From: Chrysopilus asiliformis
Lineage: Eukaryota; Arthropoda; Insecta; Diptera; Rhagionidae
Length of the DNA stretch: 64,000 nt
NCBI GenBank assembly: GCA_964034945.1
Contig: OZ035960.1
Location: 13,401,957 to 13,465,956, forward strand
Direction: 5' to 3'
The notes under the pieces were generated by a model, which had not been told where the DNA came from, searched no databases, and was given only the letters and a program-made list of their open reading frames with translations. This document shows positions 10,504 through 22,244 of this stretch, piece after piece (the first letter of the stretch is position 1; each line of letters opens with the position of its first letter). The translations under genes and the position numbers were made by a program.

Positions 10504-10758
10504 ATATGAGGCCTTCAGCGCAATAACGGACTAAGCCACATAATCGAGTTTTTGAAGCTTTTCCACTTTTGTACTATTATTGACTGTAAATTTTTGGGGA
10601 AAAAAAATTGTGTGGACTTTATTACTCAATGTTGAAATGTTCTTTTATGCATCCAAACAATTTTATCTAAAAACTCACTCGCGATAGTGATTCAAACACA
10701 AAAAAACTCACGATTTCGGCATGTGGGTTAGTCCGTTCTTGCTCTGATAGCCTCATAT
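10504..10758. mobile_element. MITE with ATATGAGGC ends
   Basis: Inverted ends include TATGAGGCCTTCAGCGCA and GATAGCCTCATA. Subterminal stretches CGGACTAAGCCACATAA and CATGTGGGTTAGTCCG also pair. TA-rich flanks are compatible with a TA target site but cannot be resolved from the ends themselves. Confidence 0.6.
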
Positions 10759-10759
10759 A

Positions 10760-12520
10760 AAAACGTTTATTTTTTTAAATACCAAAATTTGGTTTAAATT
10801 TTTCATCTGAAGTTTTTGACGCTTTTCCCCTACTGGTAATTCTAGCTCTTTTATGTTTTTACTTAGAAATCTCATGGAAACAACTGATGGCGAAATTGTG
10901 TTATAATTGATTTTTTATTGTATTTACTGTTCTTACTTCATACACACCAAATTAGGTTTAAATTTTTCAGTGAAATCCACTACCAAAATAGCACCTCTCA
11001 ACCTCATCTTTAGGGAATCCTTTTTTGAGTTCCAAAATCGATCGATTGATTACTTAGCCTTGAATTTGAAAATGTCAAGTCCGTACAGTGACTCTCCGCA
11101 AATACTTTATTCCATTAGCGGCAGTGCTTTCACCTTGGTTGCTGTGGGGGTTGTGTTCCTGTTGAAGGAAGGCGGTGTGACGGTCAATGGGTGGCAATGA
11201 TGGTGGCGATAATAGGCATGTCATGTCACTGTTGGGATTACGATACATTTAAGTTCTGTAATTTCGGTAGACAGCTTGGTGGCATTCATGAATTCGTAAC
11301 GGAGCCAATTTTGTGTTCTACTTGCCCGCCTTGTATTTAGTTCACCTTCACGAATGCTACCTACTTCCGTTTCTACCTTTAATTATCGCCACTACAGCGA
11401 ATGGCAACAGCATTCTGAGAGGAAATTGTAACAATCAACGCTAGAATTCATTGTATACATGAGTCGAGACGGTGAGGTATGCATCTTCACTTCATTAATG
11501 ATTGCCAAGAAGTCTTTTATAAGACGGTCGACATCAAAGGAGATTCGTCGGCGGCGATGGCGTTTTCCTCATATCGCCGTCGTCAGTGAAGGTGAAGGTG
11601 AAAATTCTCGGTTTTTTATCTTTACTACGACGGGTACCTAACCTACGGGCACGTGATGAATTTTTGTTGTTTTTTTTATTTATTTTTAGGAGAAAATTTA
11701 CGTTTTGTAAAAAAATCGTTTAAAATCGTTTATTTTCTCAAATTTCACAGCACGATGAAAAACGATAGTTTACCTTGATTATAAACCAGATTGGTCGGTC
11801 AACACACTACATATTATGCCAGCTACAACAACTTGACTTGGTCGATACAGATTAAGAACGCATTTTGTCACCTTGGCCGATTTAAAGATCAGAAGTTTAA
11901 ATTAATTGTTGGCTCGTACAACGATTATACTATGCCGTGGTCTTGAATTCTTATACAACATATTCGCCGCGAAATCGCAGCGATTTTTATTTCACCAACG
12001 CCAACGGATTTATGTTGGTTTTTAATGCTTTACGATTTGAGCATTTGAAGGTAGATAGCGGTCAATGGTTCAATGCATAGTAGTGTGGATTTATTTTTCC
12101 CTTGATTTTTGTCACAGCAAACACGAAAAAAAAACACACATAAAACTATTAAGATTTTATTCAAGAGATAAGCATACTAAATTCTGTTTTATAGATCAAC
12201 AATTGCCAAGAATTAGGTCAGCACTTTGACATATTTTTGAATAATCTGACGACATGTTTTGCCCAATTTCAAAAACAATTTAGAAAACCGTATTTTCTTA
12301 AGGCTTTCGTAGGCTGGCGGATTTTAAGTACTGTGCATCAAATACGTCAAATATTTAGGAGAAGGGGTGGGGATGTGTAGATGGTGTTATTAAATTGCAT
12401 TCAAGCAATCGCGAAAAAAAACATGATAGGGGGTGATCAGAGCTGTCCCGAGAGGGAGATTTCAATGGGCATCAAAACCAGTACTAACACAATTGAGAAT
12501 ATTAGCACATGAAGACGTCA
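10760..12520. other. Region without gene; some GC-richer unique sequence
   Basis: At 11050-11650 the sequence is less AT-rich and looks single-copy in this window, with TCGTCGGCGGCGATGGCG and GTGAAGGTGAAGGTG runs. It could be intronic regulatory DNA. A solo TGTGCATCAAATACGTCA end near 12335 is related to the MITE at 50016. The open frames at 10907 and 11459 have no splice support. Confidence 0.35.
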
Positions 12521-12579
12521 AAGCGACAAAACATGGAGTTTTCGAAAGAATTGAGCTAGAGACTTGAAATTGTTTCACT

Positions 12580-12900
12580 GAACCGTTCAAATTTTGAGGA
12601 ACCGAAACCAGAACCAAATTTATGAAAATTTAAATACCGAAACCAGAACCAAATTTTCAAATTTTAAGAAGGAAAATCAAAACCGTAATTAAACTTTTGA
12701 AATTTTAAAACCCAAAAGCAGAACCAAATTTTCAAATTTTAAGAACCAAAACCGGAACGAATTTTTTTAATTTTAGGAATCAAAACAAGGTATTTTCGGC
12801 AGAACTGAGCTAGAAACTTAAATTTTTTTCACTGAATTATTCAAATTATGGGGAACCAAAACCAGAACCAAATTTTTGAAATTTTAAAATCAAAAGTAGA
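12580..12900. repeat. Minisatellite of AACCAGAACCAAATTTT units
   Basis: Degenerate repeats of about 35-45 bases, alternating an ACCRAAACCAGAACC block with an AAATTTTGAAATTTTAA block, interrupted near 12790 by a second copy of the B core. More units lie at 13335-13400. Confidence 0.6.
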
Positions 12901-12903
12901 ATA

Positions 12904-13334
12904 AAGCGAGAACTCCAATTGGGCAGAGGCAGCAGCAGAAGCAGAAGCAGAACTTTAGAACACATAGCGTCTTATGTGTTGAGCTCCAATAAAGCAGCAG
13001 CAGAGGCAGCGGCAGAAGCAGAAACACCTTTTAGCTCTAATCTCTAAATTTCTGCTTTCAATTTAACCTCACAAATCGTTGTTGACAATTGTTGCATATA
13101 TGGACGGAAGTAAATATTTGTAATACTTGAAATGAAAGAGAAATGAATTGAATACTTAAAAAACAACAAAATATTATACGACAAATCATACCGCGGATAT
13201 AAATACGTACAACGTTTTGACAGGTTTCTGCTATTTTCGTCAGAATTCAAATTTCATTTGGGACAGAAAGCAGATTCTGCTTCTGCCACTGCTTCTGCCC
13301 TGCTGCTGCCTCTGCCCAATTGGACTTCTCGCTT
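12904..13334. mobile_element. TIR element with (GCAGAA)n-rich ends, nested in B5
   Basis: Ends AAGCGAGAACTCCAATTGGG and inverted CCCAATTGGACTTCTCGCTT bound 431 bases. Subterminal arms are AGCAG/GCAGAA repeats on one side and CTTCTGC/TGCTGCC on the other, so they also pair. Superfamily unassigned. Confidence 0.6.
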
Positions 13335-13517
13335 AAATTTCCAATTTTTAAGAACGAAAATCGGAACGAAATTTTTGAAATTTTAAAAACCAAAAGCAGA
13401 ACTTTAGGAATCAAAACATGGAGTTTTCGATAGAATTGAGCTAGATACTTGAAATTTTTTACAGTTGCTTTTCTCGTAAATATTAGAAAGGCTAATTTCA
13501 AAGTCGAACTACTGCTT

Positions 13518-13737
13518 TCACCTTTCTCTCTCCCTCTCTCCCTCTATCTCTCTCTCTCTCTCTCTCTCCCTCTCTCCCTCTATCTCTCTCTCTCTCTCTC
13601 CCTCCCTCTCTCTCCCTCCCTCCCTCTCTCTCTCTCTTTATCTCTCTCTCTCTCTCTCTCTCTCCCTCCCTCTCTCTCTCTCTTTATCTCTCTCTCTCTC
13701 TTTATCTCTCTCTCTCTCTCTCTCTCTCCCTCTCTCA
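13518..13737. repeat. Long (TC)n / (CCCT)n microsatellite
   Basis: About 220 bases of almost pure CT dinucleotide with interspersed CCCTCCCT and TTTATCT. It sits where other B copies have the TTCCCCCTCTCCCATAC stretch. The Ser/Leu and Arg/Glu open frames across it are artefacts. Confidence 0.9.
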
Positions 13738-13959
13738 CCCACTCCGATATAAAGGAAATAGTTTTTTTTGCTATTTTCTCGGAAACGGTTAGCAATATCG
13801 AAAAATTTAATTAGACAAAATATATTTAGAATATAACTCTTCCACACACCAAAATTTAATCGGATCATTCCTTCTACCCTTCCTCATAAAAAAATTGTTT
13901 GTTTTATAAAAATTTTGTTTGACGATTGGCCCCTGGCGATTGCAGTTTTTTCAATGTTT

Positions 13960-15940
13960 TTTTTGCGACGTTTTTTGCGGGCGGGGGGCGCAAAGATTTT
14001 GCCTGCACTACTGCACATTTTTAGCCTAAAATTAAATTTCGCGATTATTTTCAATTACCGTCTATGAAAAAATAGACTATCTTTAGACGCCTTATTCAAG
14101 CAGCAACAAACAACATCAAATGGAATACATTTTATTAAAGAGTTCTTATGAAACTATTTACAAAATTGATAACATAATTTTTTTTTTCTTCAATTTACTT
14201 CACAATCATTCAATGTCTGCATGATACCCGAGCTGTTTACAACAAATTTTAAATCAATAATTGAATTTTAATTCGACTACACAACAAAGTCAATAAAGTT
14301 TAAAAGAAGCTTTTATCGCTGAGCTAAATTAGTTAACACATCCAAAAAAAAACATTTTTTGATCTTTTCGATGTTCCATTCGATACCATAAAATCGTCAA
14401 TAAATGCGATGCGATTTCTTTTTATAGATCGATTCATTTTCTTAGGTCATATTTACGTTTGAAATCATATATAAGATAGCCGTAAAATGTTTATTGAAAT
14501 CCTTTTTTTTTTTAGAAAAAAGAGTTAAGTGTTGTTCAAATTTGGTTTGGTTCCTACTAATCTCCGCTTATATAAAAGCTCTTGACCCCTTTTTTCTGTT
14601 GTTATTCAATTTTTGGGTGTAAACTGTTTATTTTATTTGCCAGATAACTCGAGACCCAAATTTCATTTTATAGTCATGTGAAACCGCCAGTCGCTATCAG
14701 CCTTATTAAAAGGGGGTGACACCTGCAATGAAAATGTAAACAATTAAATCGGTTTTTCTGTTGTTTTTCAGTGTTTTGACTACACCAAATAAGCTTTTAA
14801 GCCATGTGATTGTCGAAAATAAAAATATTTTTGAGTATTCGTTTGTAAAAATTAGATTAGATTTGCTTAAGCCGAAAGGCTGATAATTAGTAGTTGAACT
14901 TATGTGCCGTCAATAATATACGTCAGGCTTTTAGGATGAAGGGGACCGCAATAGTCGTAGGGCGATACTAAACTTCGTATAAAAAATCGCGAAAATTTGT
15001 ACCGTGGATGGAGAGGGGGTCGAAAAAGCTAATGTTATCGTGACGTATTTTACTGACAGCGTCTTTGGAAAAATAAGACAATTCAAGGACACGCGTGTGG
15101 CTTCTAAGTGGAAGTTGAAATATGACTTTCTTTTTGGGCCGCTTTCCATTAAAACCTTTGAACTAAAAGTCACTTGATTTCAGTTCAATCGATCTCGTAG
15201 TTCTCTAGTTTTTTGAACTGAAATTTTGACTAATTTTTAACTTTTTAAAATTACAATTCAATCGATCGAGTAATTTTCGAGTTAAAAGGAGTTTTGTGAT
15301 TGCAATCGCGTACTGCCACGGTTAGCATGAAAAATGGAGCTAAACTTGCAGTTGGAGTTTTGCAATGCCGTGAAAATCAAGTAGAGTTAAGCGGCCATAC
15401 ACGCTATGTGTTACCCACAGATTTTTTTACCTGGTATCCTTCTCGCATATCTTATAAAATGCCAACCCCCCGCCCCCCCTCGCCCCCCCCCCTTACGCGG
15501 GTCACCTTTTTAAAATTAAAAAAAAAATCAAACCTATGAGTCGTAGCGGCAAGCAGTTTTTGAATAAATGCTCTTTGTTGTAATAAAGCTATGTGTCGAC
15601 TCTCAATTTTCCCCCTACTTCTTATCCCTCGACTGCTATCTTCTTGACCATTAAAGCAATTTTGAAGCGGGTTTCTTCATTAAACAGGTCTTCCTCCAAA
15701 GAAATTGTTCGCCCATTAATACCTGCCAATAAAATGACAGATGCAAACATACATTTTTCGTTCATTTTTGCCCATTATATAAAAAAAATCTGAAAAATGC
15801 TGTCTCCATAACCTATTTTAGTGGCATGACATGGAAAATCGCGATTTTTGTATAATCGAGACCAGGTTTTAGTGCAAAAATGCTAAACACAGTCAAAATA
15901 ATCTTATTTCTTTTCAATATTCTTACGGTGCTAGTGCCTA
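13960..15940. other. AT-rich stretch with one decayed MITE
   Basis: At about 14897-15064, ends GTGCCGTCAATAATATACGT and inverted ACGTATTTTACTGACAGC indicate a diverged copy of the GTCCATAAAATACG MITE family seen at 50016. The rest shows no gene; CCCCCCGCCCCCCC runs occur near 15466-15492. Confidence 0.4.
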
Positions 15941-16212
15941 CACTCAGAAAAATGTCCAGGTCAACTTTTTGTCAGGTTAACTCTGACCTTACAGAGGTGT
16001 CTGTAAGCCAGCTAGCGGTCAGAGTTAACCTATCTAAGGTCAACTCGTGTAGCTCCCAATGCCTCACTTCACCTGCTGGTGGCTTAATTTTAGAATTTCT
16101 CCGACCACAGGTCAACTCAGTCTTACTTGCCCACATGCAGGCGAACGCGCGCCTGCCCGAGGCCAAATACGCCGTATGTAGGTCGTCGAGTTAGCCTCAA
16201 TTTTTCTGAGTG
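15941..16212. mobile_element. TA-flanked MITE, copy 2 (CACTCAGAAAAAT family)
   Basis: Same ends as the element at 1758, in opposite internal orientation, 272 bases, with TA on both sides (15939-15940 and 16213-16214). Internal sequence is closely similar over nearly the whole length, including GCGAACGCGCGCCTGC. About 20 extra bases account for the length difference. Confidence 0.8.
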
Positions 16213-19200
16213 TAGGTTATGAAAATGTTGGTCAAAGAGTTTTTCATTGTTTTGTGCGATTTCCCAAAAATAGACGGGTATCTATGTCCGTTCGGTTGTG
16301 GCTAACAGAGAAAGATAACTTTTAAACTCCCCAACGGAGAACATTGAACCGCTCTGGGTTGGAATGCTTGAAATGGCACGGATGTTTGCCGCCCTCTTAA
16401 TGGCCCCCCTCGCCTGCTATCTCGTAAACCAGTCAACGGTTTTGCATGGGGTTTCCTCCATTTGATAGAGGATCCATCTGCAATTTCCGATAATTGATAA
16501 ATGTTGGTTTTAGAAAATTCGATTTTTTTTATTACCTTTTTATTTTTGAGAGCTCACTTTGCGACAAATTGCATGTTTTTTGATTTTTTTTTTGATTTTT
16601 TTTTGCATAGAACGCGAATCGACCCACAGGACTTCAATTTTATTCAATATTTTCCACATCATTTTTATTTTCCTAGGTTTTCAATTATAATTTTGACAAA
16701 TCTTTAACGTCTCACTGCATAATGCGTAAATCAACAACATCAAAAGTGCGTCCAATTACACCTAGAAAAATATTAATCAATTAAATGACGTGGCAAAAAA
16801 AAATTGCCAATCAATTAATCATGGATGAATATCTGTGAATTTTTTAAATTATTAATTACGACAATATTTACATGACGTTCAATAATCCAGTTTCATTCGG
16901 AACTGCTGTTATATCAATTAACAATTTGTCGTAATTTTCCACGGTATTTTTCCACTATCGCTCCCCTTCATGTTTGCCATTTTTTTCATACAATTTCAAG
17001 AGCTTTCCTATAACTGGAGTTTGTTTTTATATGTAAAAATTTTGTCATTTATTTAAACTTTCATGAAAAAAAAAATATTTTATTTGTCAATATAGGATTA
17101 TATAAATCGTCATCGAAGCACAATCGTTACATTTATAATATTGCTGAGTGTCTCGCTATCTTATCGTCTCGACTATGACTTTAAGTACCCTTCTTTACAA
17201 CAATAAATAACAACAACAACAACAGTACGAAAAAAAAGCAAGAAAACAATTAAGACGTTTGTCTTTGAATGATAGATAGATTCAGGGAGGGAAATCTTTA
17301 AGAGGGAAGCTTTTTACACGCATGACAAAACTAGACAATAATAATTATTGTTGTGGCTCCACAATGTCTTACAATAAACGCTGACGTAAGTTAACATCTA
17401 AAATTGTAGAAATAATGCGAGAATTGCGATCGCGAATAGCTTAAGATGTCAGAAAGTGAATTTAAACACTGATGACTGTGGGGGGAAAATAGAAATGTTA
17501 ATTTTCTTTAACCGACTGCCACCGCGTGCCAAATGGAAATTCTTTACTTGATGTTCTTCGACTGTAGGTACGCAAATTGAAAATTTTCTTTTGGTGGTTG
17601 GATAAAACATCATCAACATTTTCAATCATCTTTTGAGTTTTTCACAAATTAAAATCTGTAATAATAGAGCGCTGCTCATCGTGTTTTTTTTTTCACTTTT
17701 TCTACTGTTGTTAACGAATTTCTGATGATTGAAGTGAAGTCTTTACTGTGCCAACAGAGCGAATCGGTTATTTACCAGAATTTGATGATTTGATAAACAA
17801 CATCTGAATATTATATTTTTTCCCCTCACAGAATAAGAGCCATCATCAAATTGTCATTTTTATTTGTTTGCCAAGAGCTCTTATGCCACTATTTTTGGTC
17901 TAAATGTGATTATTACACCTTGATATTCGTTTATTTTTCCCATCCAACATTTTTTTTGCCTAATAGCAATATCCACTTTGGTGACATGGCTGTTGATAAT
18001 TTTCTGATACTAAACGTTGATGACGATATTTGGTTGGTTTACGTAATTTTTGTGTATTTTTCTAGCAACGACCTAAAGACCTTGACCATGTCCTCCACGT
18101 CTTGATGATGATTTGAATGTGGGCCAGGCCGGCCGGCAAACACACCTTGGCCACTACTTTTGAATAGACATATTATATTATAAGAGCGAAAGCAAACAAC
18201 GCAGTTCTTAAATTAAAAGTTCGTGTCAATGATGGCCATCATCATCAATTTTAACATCATCGCAACATAACCATCTCCATATATCATAGTGTGCCGCTGC
18301 TTCTGGTTCCCTTAGCTTAGCCAAATTAAACTAATAAATGGGATCCGCAACAACCCTCACCTAGACCTTGATCGCCATCCCTTGGCTCGCGGCAATCTGC
18401 TTGATAAACAAACTGCCGGTGTGTTCTTTTGACTTTCAGGGTTATTTAAAAATATCATTATTATGGGGCACCTTCCAGAAGTGTTAATGAATAGCCAACG
18501 AACCAACAATTTGATGATGACACCTGAAGTTCATTTAGCGCGTCTATCCGGTCCTAATGGCGGCAAACTAGTCAGGACTGTCCATCAAATGGTATCTGCG
18601 CCTGGCAGAAGGTGGTGGTGTCCATTTGAATGACACGAGCAAAAAAAAAATGGTGCTAAATGTTATCAAAACTTATCCAATAAAATGAGACAATCGGTGT
18701 CAGAAAGTTACCACTGAATTTCTTTCATGTTTATTTAGTTTTTGACAACGTCAAGCCAGCAACCACCAGCGGCAGTGGTAAATGATGGTAAGATTCGCAT
18801 GATATGCTCAAATGAGCAACACTTCACCTGAGTTTTTATGGATGGTTGAGTGGAAGATGATGAGGGCAAATAGAAATTTGCGTGCGAATTTTTTTTTTCA
18901 TTTTCTTTTTCGAAATTGTTTTTTTGCACGATTATTAACATTTTGCGACGTATTTTTAATTCTATCTCAAGGTCCGCAATTAATAAATTTCTGTAATTAT
19001 CATCACTGTGCGTATGACGAAAGTCGCGTGATATCTTGGTCGAATTTTTTCATCATATTTTTGAGTATTATTACGAAAAAAAATAATGAATATTTTATGG
19101 ATGTTTTAATTAAATTTGAAGTGTATAATTTAATCTCCACGACCGTAAAGAAAACAGAAAAAAAACTTTATACTAATAACATCTGAATTAAAATTGATAA

Positions 19201-19308
19201 ATATTCTTTTAGCAAATTGAAAAATTTTGGTTCAATCTGGATTTCGAACCAAATCCTGAATCCGCTGTAAACCTGAACCCTAAACTAGCAAGTGTTTCTG
19301 AGGGCTCT
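16213..19308. other. Repeat-poor intronic/intergenic sequence
   Basis: None of the repeat families found elsewhere appear here. The block at about 17750-18640 is less AT-rich and has many ATCATCA/TGATGAT strings, so it is a candidate conserved non-coding region. Open frames at 17851 and 18812 lack start and splice context. Confidence 0.35.
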
Positions 19309-19310
19309 TA

Positions 19311-19524
19311 AGGTGCCGCTCCACATGAGAGTAAATCCGCGAGTAACTCTCAAAAACTCTCGAGAATTACTCGCAGGAGGTTGTCTATTTGAGAGTAAAT
19401 TTCCGCGATTTTTCAAAATCTAGACCAATATCTTGAATTTGGCGAGTTCTCGAGAGCGACTTTCTGCGAGCGACTCTCAGAGACATGTCCATTTGCGCAT
19501 TTACTCTCATGTGGAGTGGCACCT
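19311..19524. mobile_element. MITE, AGGTGCCGCTCC family, copy 2
   Basis: Ends AGGTGCCGCTCCACATGAGA and TCTCATGTGGAGTGGCACCT bound about 214 bases. TA lies at 19309-19310 and just after the right end. It is roughly half the length of the copy at 9346 and lacks that copy's internal duplication. Confidence 0.75.
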
Positions 19525-19579
19525 TTATAGATGGTCTCCTAACTAATACTCTTTTTTTTCAGTCTCCTAAAAGGGTTTT

Positions 19580-19952
19580 AAAGAACCATGCAAGAAATAG
19601 CGTTTTTCGTGCCCCTGGGTTAACTTTTGAACCCGTGTAGTTTTCACTTCGGTTGAGGACTTTTTGGAAAGGGCACAGTCTCTAGTTTCATCCACCGAAA
19701 TGCAGGGGGATGGTAAGGGGTTAACGAACTTTCTCGTGATTTTTCACAGAAATCATGGCATAAATGGAAGTTGTGCCTATGAGAAAGTTCGTTAACCCCT
19801 CACCATCCCTCTATAATTCGGTGGCTGTTGAGGTTGTAAATATATATGAGGATGCAACTACAGACTGTGCCCTTTCCAAAAAGTCCTCAACCAAAGTGAA
19901 AACTTTACTGTTTCAAGAGTTAGTTTAGGGGCAAAATCGTGCATCGTTCTTT
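19580..19952. mobile_element. Foldback element, copy 1
   Basis: Outer ends AAAGAACCATGCA and TGCATCGTTCTTT are inverted. Inner arms also pair: GGTTGAGGACTTTTTGGAAA with its inverse TTTCCAAAAAGTCCTCAACC, and GGGGTTAACGAACTTTCTC with GAGAAAGTTCGTTAACCCC. The whole unit can fold into a long hairpin. A shortened relative lies at 22018-22240. Confidence 0.65.
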
Positions 19953-20224
19953 GTGATTATCGAAAGATCCGTTTTAGTTTTTTAGGACCCACAATTTCGC
20001 TAGCAGAGCAAATTTCCTGTGCTGAACCCGAACCGGAAATTTTCAGAGTTCGAATAATTGGTTTTTCAGTAGTGGTTTGACTGAAGTGGTACAACATTTG
20101 GCCTGTAAGCGAAGTCAGAAGGGTGGAGGGGGCGGGGGTAAAAAAACGGGCTCAAGATTACAACTTTTGTCACAGACCCCGAGTCCCCTTCCCCGTGCTC
20201 TGTCATCAGCAGTTTAGACTGCCA

Positions 20225-20320
20225 TCAACAGGAGAGGGGAGGAGGGGGGTTGTTGCCACATATCAACAGAAGAGGTCGTTGATAGGTGGCAACAACCCCC
20301 CTCCTCCCCTCTCCTGTTGA
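20225..20320. repeat. Near-perfect 96-base palindrome (hairpin)
   Basis: The left arm begins TCAACAGGAGAGGGGAGGAG and the right arm ends in its complement. Arms are about 43 bases with one mismatch around a loop of about 10 bases (AGAAGAGGTC). It is much richer in G/C than its surroundings. It could be a MITE or a hairpin-RNA source. Confidence 0.75.
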
Positions 20321-20339
20321 CAGGTAGCAACAACACCCC

Positions 20340-22017
20340 CCCCCCCCCCCTCCCTCTTCCCTGTCCAATCCCAACTAACCAAGCTTTCCATGCCTTCAGC
20401 CGTTTTCGAAAAAAATCCTAAAAGCTCTATAGAAGACGATAAATTGTTTTTGTGATTTATTTTGTGTAACAGCCAAAATTACGTCAAGCCTTTCTTAAAT
20501 ATGACAGATTCTATATACCGCTTTGAGCTATTTTAAAACTGTCAAATTTTTATTTAAAAATAATCAAAAAAAAATGAAATATTTAGCGAAAAGAGATTTT
20601 TGAGCAGAAACATCTGGTAGCCACCTGAAATATATTTTTAATTTATGTTTAAGTCGTGGCGATTCGACACTATAGTGAGTCCAAAATTAAACAAGATCTG
20701 CCTGGGAAAAAGACATTGATTGATGCGAAAATATTCAATAAACACTAATAATAATAATAAAATACTTCGAATGACGTAAAAGTATTTCTATTGTTAATAA
20801 ATCATTCGCCTTAATTTTCTACAGGCCGAACTCGGGAAAGCCTCTTTCAATAAAATCTTAGTTTTTGCCAAAAGTCTGTGAATCTTTAGCAGAAATGCGC
20901 AATCGATTGAATTCTTCAATTGCAAGTTCTTTGGAGAGGTTTGCCAAAATTTTCGCGAGGATCATCAACTCATGATCGTGAACCAACGAGGTGTTGATTA
21001 TTATTTTTCCCACTTCAACTTGAAAACACTTCAATTCGGCCAAGATGTTGAGCAATTTACAGACGAACGGATACTTGGTCGACGAGTATTACACTTGAAA
21101 TATCAATTTTGAAATTATTTTCCTTATGACGTAACAGATTTCGTTCTCGAAATCTTGTTGAGTACCATTTGCCGATGATTCTCGAAAACAAATTCAACTA
21201 AAATTTTCTATTTTTAGCACTGCTAAATTGAAATTGTGTAAAAATAAGTACTCATTCGCCTAAAAAATTTCCAACTATTGCTTTCTGTATTTAAATCATA
21301 ATTACTTGTTAGCAAATCAAAAATTTCAAGTTGGAAAATTTCCCAAGAATGATTTTAATCGCTAAAATAATCATTTAGATGTGATTTCCACATCAACGCG
21401 AAGAATTTATCGACTTGTTTGTGCATTTTCTATAGATATCGTCTTAGCAAAATATCGTCCAAAAAATTTCACTTATTGTTTTTGTTTGAATTTCTCGCTC
21501 CATTTAAGTGGGTCATATTTGTTTTGAAATACAAATCTGTTCGCTTTGAAGTCATTGACCAACAACGCCAAAGTGTAAACTTTTTTTTGTTGTTTTTTTT
21601 TCTCCGTGTAACTGAATGTTCTTAAATTAGAAAAACGTCTTTATTCCGTGTCATTTCCAAAACATTGTATAAATATTTGTGAAATTTCAAAACAACGGAA
21701 AGTTTTCAAGCGATTTAGTAAGAAACTTTAACTCGTTATATTCGCTATTATTTATTATGATCATAAATAGCACGTGAAAATCATATATATTTGTATAATT
21801 GTACCACCCGAATTAACATCAACAGTTTTTCCCGAAAATCTTAGCCAAAAATCCTCGCTTTCAAACGGTTTTTTAGTTGAAAATTTAAACAGCTGAGCGT
21901 CAACCATCAATAGTTGAAAACTTTAACATTTTCACCTAAAAAAACAGTCGACTGTCAATATGTTGATTTGTTGATTGATGACTGTTGATTTGTTGATTGA
22001 TGCATTAACACGGCCTG
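20340..22017. other. AT-rich stretch without gene
   Basis: Opens with a poly-C run (20335-20350). A 22-base unit TGTTGATTTGTTGATTGATG.. is duplicated in tandem at 21961-22003. Nothing else recognised. Confidence 0.4.
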
Positions 22018-22240
22018 AAGAACGATGCACGATTTTGCCCCTAAACTAACTTTTGAACCAGTGCAGCTTTCACTTCGTTAACCCCTCACCATCCCCCTGC
22101 AATTCGGTGGCTCTTGACGCCATATATGGATGAAACTAGAGACTGTGTCCTTTCGAAAAAGTCTTAACCAAAGTGAAAACTTCACTGATTCAAAAGTTAA
22201 CCCAGGGGCACGAAAAACGCTATTTCTTGCATGATTCTTT
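22018..22240. mobile_element. Foldback element, copy 2 (internally deleted, inverted)
   Basis: Ends AAGAACGATGCACG and TGCATGATTCTTT match the element at 19580 in reverse orientation. One inner arm is missing: CTTTCACTTCG joins directly to TTAACCCCTCACCATCC. It is therefore 223 rather than 373 bases. Confidence 0.65.
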
Positions 22241-22244
22241 GAAT

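Larger units (their letters stand above)
12530..13956 (+). mobile_element. Rearranged family B element B5 with core triplication
   Basis: The core (TCGAAAGAATTGAGCTAGAG-like) occurs three times, near 12540, 12793 and 13425. The first two are followed by a minisatellite of AACCAGAACCAAATTTT units. A TIR element is inserted at 12904-13334. The last core leads into a (TC)n tract and then a 3' end with GATTGGCCCCTGGCGATTGC. Confidence 0.6.

Noticed and set aside
13449..13868. Ser/Leu-rich and Arg/Glu-rich frames of up to 121 codons
   Set aside because: Products of reading a (TC)n tract in both directions; no protein evidence.
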